DNA from: Camellia lanceoleosa
Lineage: Eukaryota > Streptophyta > Magnoliopsida > Ericales > Theaceae
Length of the DNA stretch: 64,000 bases
Direction of reading: 5' to 3'
Assembly (NCBI GenBank): GCA_025200525.1
Contig: JANUSC010000387.1
Coordinates: 1 to 64,000 of the forward strand
Both the position numbers and the translations under genes were made by a program. Under the pieces are notes generated by a model. The model made no database searches, was not told where the DNA came from, and saw nothing but the letters and a program-made list of their open reading frames with translations. Shown piece by piece: positions 48,536 to 59,690 of the stretch; position 1 is the first letter of the stretch, and each line of letters opens with the position of its first letter.

Positions 48536-48780
48536 ACTGAATCGTTTCCCATTCCAATGACACGTGGCAGCCTCTGATTGGCTTTTCGCAATTGCCACGC
48601 CTCGTACTCATAAAATTTGAATAATTCCCGCCTTTTCCTTTGCATCAAAACAAAAAACTCTTCATTTGGATCAAACACTACACTATTCACTTATTGTCTC
48701 TATCGCTTCGAAGCTTCGAACTTGTGTGTTCGTGTTCTTCTTCCTTGTTCGCCCCACCTCCTTCTTTCTCCTTTTCATCC
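48536..48780 (+). promoter_or_regulatory. Promoter-like region and leader exon of the antisense gene unit
   Basis: ACACGTGGC (G-box/ABRE type) near 48560, a tgattgg CCAAT-type box at 48575, and a TATA-like cataaaatttg near 48610. A CT-rich leader-like stretch (48660-48780) ends at a donor, catcc|gtaagc at 48780/48781. This reads like a plant promoter facing against the retrotransposon's own transcription. Confidence 0.5.
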
Positions 48781-49443
48781 GTAAGCATCATAACTCTATT
48801 CTATTTTCTTGTTTTTGCTTTTGTTTAGTCCATAGCTTTTAGGTCTGTGTTTTGAAAAGTACTTTCATTCCACTTGCTTTTGTTCACTGGAAAAGTTTTA
48901 GCAATAAGAACACTTGAATACATATAATAACCTGAGAAACACTGGTTTTTTATCCAAAATTATGATGTAACCGAACTAGAAAGTTGTTTGTAGTTGATGT
49001 TGAATTCAGGCAGACTGTAAACCGAAATAACACTTGATGTTACCCAACTAGCTTTAATAAGTCAAACCATCGCTTGGTTTTACCTTTAGCCGAGATAACA
49101 AACCGAAGTAATTCAGTACTTAGTGTACTGGAGAAACCTCTACGCCGACCGAGCTATGTCTCGGGGCTAAACCAGCATTCTTAGTTTTAATCCGAACTAA
49201 GAAAGCTGCCCCTAGAAGCTCAACCGGTCTAGAAAACCCACCTTTTTAACTGAGATACCGAACCACCCATAGCAAACAAGCCAACAAATCCTTTGCTCAA
49301 ACCGAGCTACCAAGCATCTTATTGATACCGAGATAGGAACTGTAGCATTTCACATAGCCGAAGTAGGACTTCTTTTATTTCGCTTTTACTTTGTAACACG
49401 ATCTAACGAGCTGTGCTTAACACCTTTCTTTTCCACTTTGCAG
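48781..49443 (+). other. Predicted leader intron of the antisense unit
   Basis: Donor gtaagc at 48781 and acceptor actttgcag ending at 49443. Rich in ccgagcta words; no coding potential on the plus strand. Next exon begins acttttggttgcccag and contains the ATG at 49556. Confidence 0.5.
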
Positions 49444-49555
49444 ACTTTTGGTTGCCCAGGCACTCCTTTGGGCGCTCGACAGAGCTACTAAGCAAAATTT
49501 GTCCACTGAGCAGAATTTGTCCACCGATCTAATTTATTTGTAACTTATAAAATAA

Positions 49556-51596
49556 ATGAGGAAGTACAGATTCTTAGTAAACACACCTGGCGGTCTAGCC
49601 GAATTCCGCAAAGATTACAATATACCTGATGACGTCCAACTGACTTTAGCCGAACAAAACACCACACCTTGGAGAAATGAGGGCTTTGTGCCTTTTACAC
49701 TCCTATCCATAGTAGAAACTGGTCTACGATTTCCGGTCCAACCTTTGCTCTGTGAATTTCTTAGGCAAACCAGGATCTGCCCAACCCAACTTTCCACAAA
49801 CTCATACCGGATAATAAATGGCATAGCCGAATTAAACCGCCGAGCTGGCCTTAACCTCGGTCTTGCCGAAATATTCCACCTGTATTTCATAGGCTCCAAA
49901 GGTGACGGCTGGGTCTATTACCTAAGGATATGCCATCGCCGAGAAAAAATAATAAAAGATACACCGGATAAAGACCTAAATGATAACGATTTTTTCTGGG
50001 TATTTGGGAATTTTGAAGACCACCAAGCCCAGATCCCAGGCCGAAGTATAAATTGGAATAAAGGAATCCCTGGTATACTTTACTTCGGTTTCCTTTCATG
50101 TTTTTCTTTTATTTCGGCTTCCATTCTGAACTGAACTAAATGTTGCTTTCATTTATGCAGATTCAACTCATCTCCATTCACTTTACAGCTACCCCAATCT
50201 AAACATCCTCCACACCGCACTATGGTACCCAGAACGAAGTTGGGCTAAGCTACTAAATTTTGAGCCGACATACAGATACAGCGGTCACCGAAAAGCCAGA
50301 GTGACTGATTTTTTATTAGAAGACGCCCCCGAACCGGACCCAATCTTGCCCCAAATTAACCTCGTCCCTCTTACAGCCGAACAAGAAATGGCAAAAATAA
50401 ACAGAGTGAGGGCTCTTCTGACTGAAACCAACAGACTCGAAGTACCACCACCGACCCAGACAACAGAAACCATGGTGGCTCTCCCGACTCAACAGCCTTC
50501 AACATCTCGGGGAAACAGCGCGCCCGGACTATCCCAACCGAGCAGCGTCTTGTTGACCAAGATGATACAACTCTTCCATCAAGCCCCCCGCCGGAGTCTG
50601 CCGACCGAGCTAGCTTCTCAAAGTGGAGTCCAACATTAACTTTCCAAAACCGGGCTATCCGTGACACCGACTCAGTGGTCACAGAGAAGGATCACGTACT
50701 GGCCTTCAATCTGGCCAAAAGTGTGTGTCTTCCAAAAGACATGGAGCACCACCACAATCAACTAAACACCGAACTGAAGTCCATCCGGTCGTCAACGAAA
50801 TCAATGATTCTGGTACGTAGCTATTTTCAATCTTTCTAATTTTTCAAAGTTTTAGCTCGGCTAAAATGAAACAAGTCTTTTGCAGGCCATTCAGAAAAAC
50901 AATATCACACACAGGCGAGTGTTGGAGTTGAGGAAAACCACATGGCAGGCAATGGCGGAAGCCGAAGCTAAGACTGCCGAATTAAAACAATCACAAGCAA
51001 AGACGGCCGAGCTGGAGGCCGAGGTAACTCGTCTAACCGGACTAGTTGCCTCAGCTAACAGTGAGAAACAGCGAGCTCTTACTAAAATGAAAGATAAATA
51101 TTTGTGGGAGATGGCATAGCTTGAAGGCGCTAAAGACGCCGAAATAAGAGTTCTGAAGAAGAAAGCTGAAGACGCCGAGCTGAAGGGTTTCAAGGAAGGC
51201 GAGGTTGCATACATCCAGCAGTGTGAAGCTGCGAAGGACTTGTTCTTCAAATGCGACTGGAGGGGTGCTGTGGAGCAGCTCAGTTGTGGGCCCGACACCG
51301 AGGTCTACAATGCTTCACAGTATTTCATTCCAAATTTCATCAAGCGAGTATGTCACGACCTCCAGAAGCAATTTCTCGAAGCGTCTGACGATGAAGAAGA
51401 AGATGAGCAAACTGAGACTCCGATTGTTAATGAGCCTGCCAATGATCAATCAGCTCGATTGGAGCTAGTGGTTGAAGACTTGACAACCGAAAACGTGCTT
51501 CCAAAAGAGACCGGGCTTCCAACCGAGACTGCTCTAACCTCTGAAACCGGAGTCGGTGTTGATATTGAAGCCGATCTCGAAGATCTTTTTAACTAA
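49556..51596 (+). pseudogene. Antisense ORF of the Tat element (putative plant gypsy-type 'transposase' family)
   Basis: Three coding exons read naturally: 49556-50072, 50161-50812, 50886-51596, with GT/AG introns (cctg|gtatac ... atgcag; ttctg|gtacgt ... tttgcag) that keep the frame. The first exon encodes the conserved N-terminal domain found in Tat-lineage antisense ORFs (YNIPDDVQL..., FTLLSIVETGLRFP, then ELNRRAGL). The second ends in a Pro/Ser/Thr-rich stretch. The third holds an Ala/Glu/Lys coiled coil (AEAKTAELKQSQAKTAELEA) and an acidic tail (DDEEEDEQTE). Only two lesions: a frameshift near 50500-50530 and a TAG at 51117-51119. No enzymatic motif is visible; the 'transposase' family name is historical and the function is unknown. 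Confidence 0.75.
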
Positions 51597-51700
51597 TTCT
51601 GTAATTTTTTCTTTCTTGGACTTGTAATCGGGCTGTGGCCCCTCCTGTGTACCTGTTTTTTACTTCAATGAAAATCTTCTTTTGTGCTCAACTCTTATTC
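51597..51700 (+). terminator. Likely 3' UTR and poly(A) region of the antisense unit
   Basis: cttgtaatcgg, tgtgtacctgttttttac and caatgaaaa follow the stop codon, in the usual order of plant far-upstream (TG-rich) and near-upstream (A-rich) elements. Confidence 0.4.
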
Positions 51701-51815
51701 TGGTTTTTGACTTGTATGCTTGCACTTGTAATGAATTTTACAATGAACTCTTTTGCTTTGCTTTGCTTTCTAACTGCAATTTGAAATATTTTTTGGCAAT
51801 CTGAATAGGCTTACT

Positions 51816-52352
51816 AGCCAACCACTCTTTTAGCCGATATACTTATTTCGGCTGAAGAGTACTGAGAGTTGGTTTAATCCAGCCAACCACACTTCAGCCG
51901 ACATACTTACTTCGGCTGAAGAGTAACAAGAGTTGGTTTAATCCAGCCAACCACTCTTCAGCTATACCCTTACTTCAGCTGAAAAGTACAAAGAGTTGGT
52001 TTAATCTAGCCAACCACTCTTCAGCCATACCCTTACTTCAGCTGAAAAGTACAAAGAGTTGGTTTAATCCAGCCAACCTCTAAGTTAGTTTTTCCAGCCA
52101 ACTTAGAATAAAATGTTTAGTTATTGCGACCAAACGTCCTGTAACCTGGATCCTTATTCTGGGCTTAAGAGGGGTGTTGGTTTAATCCAACCAACCTCTA
52201 AGTTAGTTTTTCTAGCCAACTTAGAATAAAATGTTTGGTTATTGTGACCAAACGTCCTACAGCCTGGATCCTTATCCTGGGTTTAGGAGGGGTGTTGGTT
52301 TAATCCAGCCAACCTCTAAGTTAGTTTTTCTAGCTAACTTAGAATAAAATGT
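51816..52352. repeat. Two adjoining tandem-repeat blocks in the Tat element
   Basis: Block 1: four units of 63-65 bases starting at 51816, 51881, 51945 and 52008; two carry the dyad cttcagccga...ttcggctgaag. Block 2: units of 118 bases at 52071 and 52189 plus a partial unit at 52307. Both unit types end in ttggtttaatcc and begin agccaacc, so they share a junction although their bodies differ. A T tract closes the array at 52353-52370. Confidence 0.92.
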
Positions 52353-52370
52353 TTTTTTTTTTTTTTTTTT

Positions 52371-52491
52371 GCCCCTAACTCACTAATTTACTAAAACAAA
52401 CTGTTACAGAGAAAAATGTTTATTATGAAAAGACAACTATTTGTTTCATTGAGAAAGGGAAAAAATTACACATACTTAAAAAAGAAAAAAG
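52371..52491. other. Spacer between tandem repeats and integrase end
   Basis: A/T-rich; no feature recognised. Confidence 0.5.
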
Positions 52492-53811
52492 CTAAAAATA
52501 AAATAACTTGAGATTGGCAGTATTCCATGGCCTGGGAATTGTTTTACCGTCCTCATCTTCTAAGTGGTATGCCACTTTGCCTGCTAATCTAACTACTTTG
52601 TAAGGTCCTTCCCAATTAGGCCCTAACTTGCCATCTCCGGGCACCAGAGTGTTTCCTATCACTTTGCGCAGTACCCAATCTCCGACCTTGAATTGCCTTG
52701 GATGAACTGTCTTGTTGTATTTCCTGGATAACTTTTGTTGGTACGAGGCAATGTGAACCAGTGCTTTTTCTCTTTTTTCCTTCACAAGGTCGAGCTTCAA
52801 TGTTATGGCCTCGCCATTCAAGTCTGGATTAAAATTCTCACTTCGAATCGTGGGGAGGCCAACTTCTAGTGGGATTACTGCCTCCATACCATAGGTTAAG
52901 GAGAATAGTGTTTCTTCTGTTGATCGCCGAAGTGTGGTGCGGTAAGGCCATAAAACATGAGGGAGCTCATCTGCCCACTTGCCTTTTGCTTTCTCTAACC
53001 TTTTCTTTAATCCATCCAAGACTACCTTGTTTGATGCTTCTGCCTGTCCATTTGCTTGGGGATATGCCGGTGTAGAATTGTAGAACTCTATATTGTACTC
53101 TTCACAAAAGCCTCTGAAGATTCTGCCGTCGAACTGAGTGTCGTTGTCTGATATTAGTGGCTTTGGTATGCCAAATCGAGTGATGATATTCTGCCAGACA
53201 AACTTTTTCACATCTTTTTCCTTGATTGACACCAAGGCTTCTGCTTCCACCCATTTTGTGAAGTAGTCGGTTGCTGCAAAAAAGAACTTCCTGTTCCCTG
53301 GTACTGTTGGAAGTGGTCCTACTATGTCCAATCCTCACATTGCGAAGGGCCATGGGCTAGTTAAAGGTAGGAGTTCTCTGGCAGGTTGGTGTATTTGGTG
53401 TGCGAACTTCTGAAACTTCTCGCACTTTTTGACATACTTTTCTGAATCCGCTTGCATATAAGGCCACCAATATCCTTGCGAAATTACGCTGTATGCTAGT
53501 GATCTTCCTCCTTGATGGCTTCCGCATATGCCCTCGTATATTTCGAACAAGAATGCTTCTACTTTGCTGGGATATACACACTTTAGGTAGGGTCCTGAGA
53601 ATGACTTTTTGTATAATGCCAAAGATGGGGAGAGCCAAAATCGCTGCGACTTTGCTCTTATTCTGTTGGCTTCTTTTTTCTCTTCTGCTAAGATGCCATC
53701 TTTTAAGAACAGGATGATGGGATCCATCCAAGAGAGGCCTAGCTCTGCGCAACATACCTCTTCTGCTTCGGGGTCTTCAATGCTTGGTCTAGGTAGGTAG
53801 TCGATCAGCAA
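52492..53811 (-). pseudogene. Tat integrase
   Basis: The zinc-binding part (near 53570-53390) has YEGICGSHQGG...GYWWPYM...CEKFQKFA: the first His is Tyr and the last Cys is Phe. A TGA (53337-53335) replaces the Trp of PWPFAMW. From 53331 the catalytic core is open to the end: MDIVGPLP (first Asp), PLISDNDTQF (second Asp), QANGQAEASN (Glu), so the DDE triad is complete. The C-terminal part GDWVLRKV...GKLGPNWEGPYKV is the GPF/Y-like DNA-binding module. The reading ends at 52492 (NLKLFYF). A frameshift near 53810 separates it from RNase H. Confidence 0.92.
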
Positions 53812-54362
53812 TGGATGAGGGATGGAAGTGTTGGAGTTGAGGCAAAGCCTACTAGTTCGTCCGCTCTGCTATTTTCCTCCCTGCCGATTTGTTCTATCCT
53901 GACTACTTCAAATTTCTTGATCTCTGTTCTGACCAATTCTTGGTATTTGGCCATCCTGTCATCCTTTGCTTCGTAGTCGCCCGATATTTGGTTTACCACC
54001 AGCTGTGAGTCATTGTAAACCATTAGATCGGTGGTCTTTATGAAGAATGCTGATTTAAGGCCTGCAAGAAGCGCTTCATACTCCGCTTCGTTGTTTGATG
54101 CTGGGAAGCCAAGGTTGATGGCCTGTTCCACCACTAGGCCATTTGGAGAGATGAGGACGATGCCGAGCCCTGCTCCATGCCGGTTGGATGCTTCATCCAC
54201 GAAGAGCTTCCACATCTCTCCCACGAACAATTTCCAGCAAGTGGAGGGATCAGATGATGCCTTAGGATCTTCCATGTTGCTGGTGTCCTCTTCAAGGTCC
54301 GTGCTTATTGTCTGCCCCTTGCTATCTGATCGTACCAAGTCTCTATTTGTTAGTGAGTCTTA
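53805..54362 (-). pseudogene. Tat second (archaeal-type) RNase H domain
   Basis: [42 protein letters not shown] and ENSRADELV carry the four acidic active-site positions, all present. This extra RNase H after the ordinary one is typical of the Tat lineage. The short repeat [14 protein letters not shown] looks like a small in-frame duplication. A TAA (54362-54360) lies at its N-terminal side. Confidence 0.88.
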
Positions 54363-54951
54363 ACTTGGTGTGGCATGGTCTGCCTCTTCCTTCCTTGCTT
54401 TGCTTTGGTCTACCTTGGCATCTGGCTGAGTATCCTCTACCAGGGGTTGTGCTATTTCGGCGTCAACGTCCGTCCCTAGTTCGACTATTTCAATCAGGTC
54501 GACTGGGCAGATGTGATGACTTCCTGGTGTGAATTCTGCGACAAAATCCGCCAATGCTTGAGCTTTTATTGCGGTCCTGGGTTGGAACTTGATGTCGTAT
54601 TGCCCCAACTCTACTACCCACTTCAGAATTCGCCTAGAAAAGTTCGCCATTTCAAACAAAGCTTTTAATGGAAAGGCTGTGAGGACAACTATGGTGTGGG
54701 CGTGAAAGTAGTGTGACAACTTCCTTGAGGCCATCATCAAGGCCAATGCCAGTTTTTTCAGTGGCAAGTACCTTGTTTCGGCGCCTAGTAATGTTTTGCT
54801 GACATAATAGATGGACAGATGTTAGATGCCTTCTGCGCGGACTAACACTATGCTAATTGCGTGCTGGGAGACTGCCAGGTATAGGAAGAGTTCTTCTCCA
54901 GGTACTGGGGTGACAAGTAGTGGTGGGGAAGACATGTATTCTTTTAAGCTT
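54363..54951 (-). pseudogene. Tat RT connection and first RNase H domain
   Basis: LFLYLAVSQHAISIVLVR, then YYVSKTLLGAETRYLPLKKL and FSRRILKWVVELGQYDIKF, are the usual RNase H-like segment after gypsy RT. ALADFVAEF closes it. A TGA at 54954-54952 and a TAA at 54824-54822 interrupt an otherwise continuous frame. Confidence 0.88.
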
Positions 54952-55800
54952 TCAGTATGCGTGGTCGCATTCTTCGTCCCACCCAAACTTGGCCTCCAAG
55001 GCATGAAAAAATCGTCGTAGTCTATCTGACGATCGGCTTATAAACCGATTGAGCGCAGCTGCCATGCCGGTGAGATGCTGCACTTCTTTTACTGAGTTTG
55101 GTCTATCCAACTCCTGGATTGCTTTGATCTGGGAGGGGTTTGCTTCGATACCTCGGTTGGTCACCAAGAAGCCTAGGAATTTGTCAGATCCTACTTCGAA
55201 CGCACACTTAGATGCATTGAGGCGCAACTTATGCTTCTTCAGGATCTCAAACATCTCACCTAGGTCCTTGAGGTGGTCATTCTCATCCTTGCTCTTGACC
55301 ATCATGTCGTTGATGTAAGCCTCCATTGTTTTGCCTAACAATGGTTCAAACATCTTGGTGACCATCCGTTCGAATGTCGCCCCTGCATTCTTTAAGCCAA
55401 AGGGCATGACCTTGTAACAGTACAATCCTCTTGGAGTTGTAAAGGATGTAACCTCTTGGTCTGGTTCATGCATAGCGATTTGGTGGTAGCCTCTGTATGC
55501 ATCCAGAAAGCTAAGTCGGTTGTGCCTCGCCGTTAAGTCTACCAGTTGATCTATTCGTGGTAGAGAAAAGCTGTCTTTTGGGCACACTTTGTTGACTGTT
55601 TTGTAGTCAACGCAGACACGCCACTTGCCATTCTTCTTTGGCACTACGACTGTGTTGGAGATCCATCTTGGGTAGTGCACCTCTCTAATTGCTCCTGCCT
55701 TCAGTAGGTTTCCTACTTCTTCCGCCACTATCTCGGCATGGTGGAGTGCCGATCCGCGTGTGCGTTGAATGATTGGTCTGGCGGATGGGTGGACATTAAG
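54952..55800 (-). pseudogene. Tat reverse transcriptase
   Basis: [29 protein letters not shown] (motif A Asp present) and [14 protein letters not shown] are normal. The catalytic motif reads YINDMMVKS where Y(V/I)DDM is expected: the first of the two motif-C Asp is Asn, a single-base change that should abolish polymerase activity. The C-terminal region GTIKA-like part ([13 protein letters not shown]) follows. Otherwise the domain is open over 258 codons. Confidence 0.93.
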
Positions 55801-56500
55801 TTAGTGACAGATGAAGTTGGGATCGATGCCTGGCATACCGTATGGTGTCCAGGCGAACACTTCAATGTTAGAGGTCAAAAATTCCAATACCTCTAATCTC
55901 TCAGTGCTGGACAACGACGAACCGAGCAAAAAGAACTTATTCGGGTTCTTTTCATCTATTCTTACTTCTATCAAGTCTTCCACCGCTTTCTGATCAGCTG
56001 CTTTGCCGACATTTGCGAATAGTTCATTGCTCTCAGGTTCTTCCACCGAATGAACGTATCCCTTGGCAGCGTGGCTGCCATTCACCGTGACGAAGCATTG
56101 CTTCGACATAATCTGATCTCCATAGACTTCTTCAATTGCCTCGGTGTCGTTGGGGAACCGCATTACTTGGTGGTAGGTTGGCGCCACCGATCGCATGGCA
56201 TGCAGCCATGTTTTGCCCAAGATGATGTTGTAAGTGGGGGGGACCTTCAATACCCAGAACTCCACTTGTTTCGTCACGCTTCCTGCTCTGACTGGAAGAA
56301 TTATTTTGCCGACGGGCCATTCCGGCATGGAGTTGAATCCAATTAGGGGAGATACGGCAGGCGCCAAGTCTTTGTCTTGTAGCTTCAATTATTTAAATGT
56401 TTCGTAGTACATTATTTCACATGAACTACCTTCAATCAGAATCTGCTTGACGTCAAAATTCTTGACTCGGAGGGTGACGACCAGGGCATCATTGTGAGGG
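55801..56500 (-). pseudogene. Tat aspartic protease
   Basis: The active-site region reads KQILIEGSSCEIMYYETF where D-x-G-S-S is expected, so the catalytic Asp is Glu. Downstream PTYNIILGKTWLHAM is the conserved ILG(R)xWL segment. A TAA at 56391-56389 lies within the domain and another (55803-55801) at its border with RT. It would cleave gag-pol. Confidence 0.85.
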
Positions 56501-58343
56501 CAATATATCCTCGCCAAGTCTTTATCTGAGAAAGACATGACGTTCGTGGCCTCTGTCTTCCCTTTCTTGGTGGTAGGTTGGGCACTTAGTACCTCTCTTA
56601 AGTGCTCAGCCTTTTTGATTGAACCTCTGAGCTCGCATACACGCTCAGGTTCGTAGACCCCATGTATCACATTGATCACGCCTTGAGGTAGGGCGTCGAT
56701 TGGCATTCCGTTGGGGTTATTGTGGTCCTGGGGGGCTGGTTGTGCCCCTCCTTCAATGTATTTATCCAGGTGACTTGCTGCCACCAACTCCTCCAGGTGT
56801 TGTCTCAATGGCGTACAATTTTCAGTGCGGTGCCCCTTTTCTTTGTGGAAGGTGCACCGTGATCTTTCGTCATAATCTTTCTGAGCTTCCCTAAGCTTGG
56901 GCGCCATCGACGAAAGACTCATTCCAGATTTCACTTAGAATTGGTAGATCGATTTCTTGAAGACCATGGTTATGGTGTGGACTCTCAACCATCTCTTATC
57001 CTGGTCTTCTCCGTTGTCTCGCCTTCCTCGTCCGTTTTTACTTGGACGGTCTACCGCGTTGACCTTCACTGAGGCCTTCTTCTCTGGTATTGTGGTCGTG
57101 CCAGATTTTGTTTTGGCACGAGCGTCATCCTCTTCCACCCGATGTCGATGCACTCTCCATCGTGGCTTCCATGGTGAGGGTGGTGTCATGGCGATTGTGT
57201 CCCTAAGTCTGCTCTCGATCGAAGGCCTCTCTTGTATTGGGCAATGGCAAGATTGGTGGACAGCTTCCAACTGTTGAAGGTCTTCCAAAGAGCGATTGTA
57301 GGATCTTAAGGTCTCCTTATTGCCCATGTCGATAGAGAGCAGCTAATCGATCTCCACCGGGGTTTTGGTGTTCGTTCGGAACCTTGTGACGAACGCTTCC
57401 GCCAATTGCGCCCATGAGGCTATGCTGCCTTCTGGAAGTTTTTTGAACCAAGTCAGGCCTAGGTCGCCAAGGCTAGACGGGAAAAGGATGCACATTAAAC
57501 CTCATTTCGCCGGTATACCGCCATGACCTAGCGAAAGTGGCTCAAGTGTGAGTAAGGGTCCGTCTTCCCCTCATATGTAGTAAATTTGGGTTGAAGGAAG
57601 CCTGGTGGTAGGGGCGCGTTTTCAATTACCGGAACGAACGATGAGGTCTGTAGCCTCGCTAATGCCTTGTCCGTCGGTTCGTATGCAGGGCGCGGAATTG
57701 GCATTCCAACCTCAACGCTTCCATGCGTCCGAGGAGCCAACCGCTGTGAGGCAAAAACTCTATGTGGATCGCGTGCCCTGGCATCTTCCTTCCATCGTGC
57801 CTTCTCTTCGAGCACGGTTCATAAATCAGATGATCTGGGCAACTTCGTCTGCCTAAATCTTGTTTGGTGCATATGCGAGGGCCAATAGGTGCTTCCTTCA
57901 GTGTATGACCTGGATTGAGTATCGCCTGTCCTGAGGCTTCTACTCTCAGCTTGTGAGGGTGTGGTATCCCTACCATGACCTTCCGAGTGGCGAGGGGGTG
58001 TCTTGTTTGTGCGCTCCTCTCCTGTCGCCACTCCTTTTCCCTTCACCTAGCGCTTTAAAGACTCCATGTCTGCCGCCATTTGACGTATCAACTCGTCTTG
58101 CTCCTTGATGCGATCCTCCAAAGCCTGAGGATCAATCCTCTGCCTTTGTCTCTTTGGACTTCGCGAATGAGAGTGATGGGGGCTGTTAGTCCGCCTTCTA
58201 CCCCTTGTATCCATCCTGGGATTCTGTCTCTATGGTTCTAAATCCACCATAGGAGGGATGAGAGGTAGACCTTCGCGCCTCGCGCCTCCTTCTGGTGTTT
58301 GTCCGTCGATGGCGGACTGTGGCAAATCTTCGTTGTGCGCCAT
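56501..58343 (-). pseudogene. Tat gag
   Basis: ATG at 58343 (MAHNEDLPQSAIDGQTPEGG). Central gag core: PPGFLQPKFTTYEGKTDPYSHL near 57590, then MGNKETLRSYNRSLEDL near 57320. The nucleocapsid has a CTFHKEKGHRTENC motif near 56850, the C-x2-H-x4-H-x4-C form seen in Tat gags in place of CCHC. Basic, Arg-rich stretches lie at 58200-57950. Several stops (including 56935) and frame changes. Confidence 0.85.
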
Positions 58344-58394
58344 TGATTCTTAAGAGGAAAAGCTTGATCAAAAGGTTTTGTTCTTGTCTGACTT

Positions 58395-58410
58395 CCCATA
58401 GACGGTGCCA
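58395..58410 (-). other. Primer-binding site of the Tat element
   Basis: Minus strand TGGCACCGTCTATGGG, two bases from the 5' LTR. It resembles the attggcgccgtctgtggg sequence familiar from Tat/Retand elements. I do not assign the tRNA. Confidence 0.7.
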
Positions 58411-58412
58411 AT

Positions 58413-59181
58413 TGTACGGGAAAGAAATCAACCTTCTCGTATAATCCTGTTGATCAAGTCTGCGTTCCTCCGTACGTCGTCGCTTTATCCCCTAAAAACA
58501 CAAATGTGAGCTAGCCGGCGGGTGTGTGCCGGAAACCTCTCCGATGCCTAAGTCAGTAAGCTTAACAAATAGACAAAAGCTTTGTGTATTCAGAAAACAA
58601 AGTTGTGTGTTACCTCCCCATAGGTGATAGTTGTGAGCTTTTATAGGTTCCGTGTAGCACAATCCTAGTAGGACTTCTACTCCTCCATGCAGAGTCCTCC
58701 TAGTATTCATACTCCTGAAGGATAATGCTTATTCTTCAACACCTCCCTCACTGCTTAAACCAAGTGAGATGGTTTTACCATGGCCGAACTACCACGACTG
58801 AAGTAAGCATGGCCATGCCGAGCCACAGAGTAGACCGAACTATCGATAGTTTGGTCCCCTCCTTCACTGCTCTACCTCGGCTCTTCCTGCTTAAACCGTG
58901 CTAACTATGTTGTTTGAACCGTGCTAACAATTAGCTAGGTCCTACCGAGCTATCCGTGCTATGCCTGCGACCAGTCTAACTTTGGAGACCGAACTAACTT
59001 CAAAGTAACCTTAGACCGGTCTAAGCACAAAGTATCTTTAGTCCGGAATAATTTTCAAGCCTTATTTAGACCGGACTAACTTCTGGGTTTTGGGCTCCTT
59101 TTACTCTGCTGTTCTCATTTTAGCCCATTAACGGCCCATTGCCCAGCTCGGCCCAATTTAACCATATAAATTACCCTCTCA
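58413..59181 (-). repeat. 5' LTR of the Tat element
   Basis: 769 bases, ends tgtacgggaaag and taccctctca, followed by the TSD atatc. The antisense unit near the other LTR uses similar ccgagcta/ccggtcta words found here at 58810-59080. Confidence 0.95.
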
Positions 59182-59690
59182 ATATCTTTAATCCTCTCAT
59201 ATGAATCGCTTGTTCCTATTTAAATTCACTCACAACAGACCAAGTTTGGTATACACCAAATAATTAATCTTTTTATCTTTTTCTATTACATCACCTCTCT
59301 ACTTTTCTGCACATCTTTTTGTAAAAAAATAAAAAGTATACTTATTTAGGTCATGCCAAACATATGTACAAAAATCAACTTTTATAAATTCATTGTTTTC
59401 ATTCAACGTAGACACTGTTAATTATATTCATTTCATTTCAAATAATACCAAAAATTAGAAATAAAAATCAATTGATCCATGCCTTCGAGTTTTATTTTTA
59501 TGTTCTCCAGAGGTTATAAAATATCTACATGGTGGAAACAGACCACCTAGGGACAATTTACATATGAAATTATTTGATCCTTTTCATTGAGTAATTACGT
59601 ATCAACTGAGAATTAGATATAAAATCGCTTGAGAATTTTTTATTGGATAACAAGTGGCACTGTCAATAGATAGATATAAAAAGAATAGTA

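Larger units (their letters stand above)
47599..59181 (-). mobile_element. Full-length Ty3/gypsy element, Tat lineage, with antisense gene unit
   Basis: LTRs 47599-48318 and 58413-59181, TSD atatc on both sides (47594-47598, 59182-59186). On the minus strand the order is PBS (TGGCACCGTCTATGGG, 58395-58410), gag, protease, RT, RNase H, a second archaeal-type RNase H, integrase, tandem repeats, an antisense spliced ORF unit, and the PPT (ttaaggggcaat, 48319-48330). Dual RNase H and an antisense ORF before the 3' LTR are marks of the Tat clade. Gag-pol is one long frame broken mainly by single nonsense codons. Confidence 0.94.
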
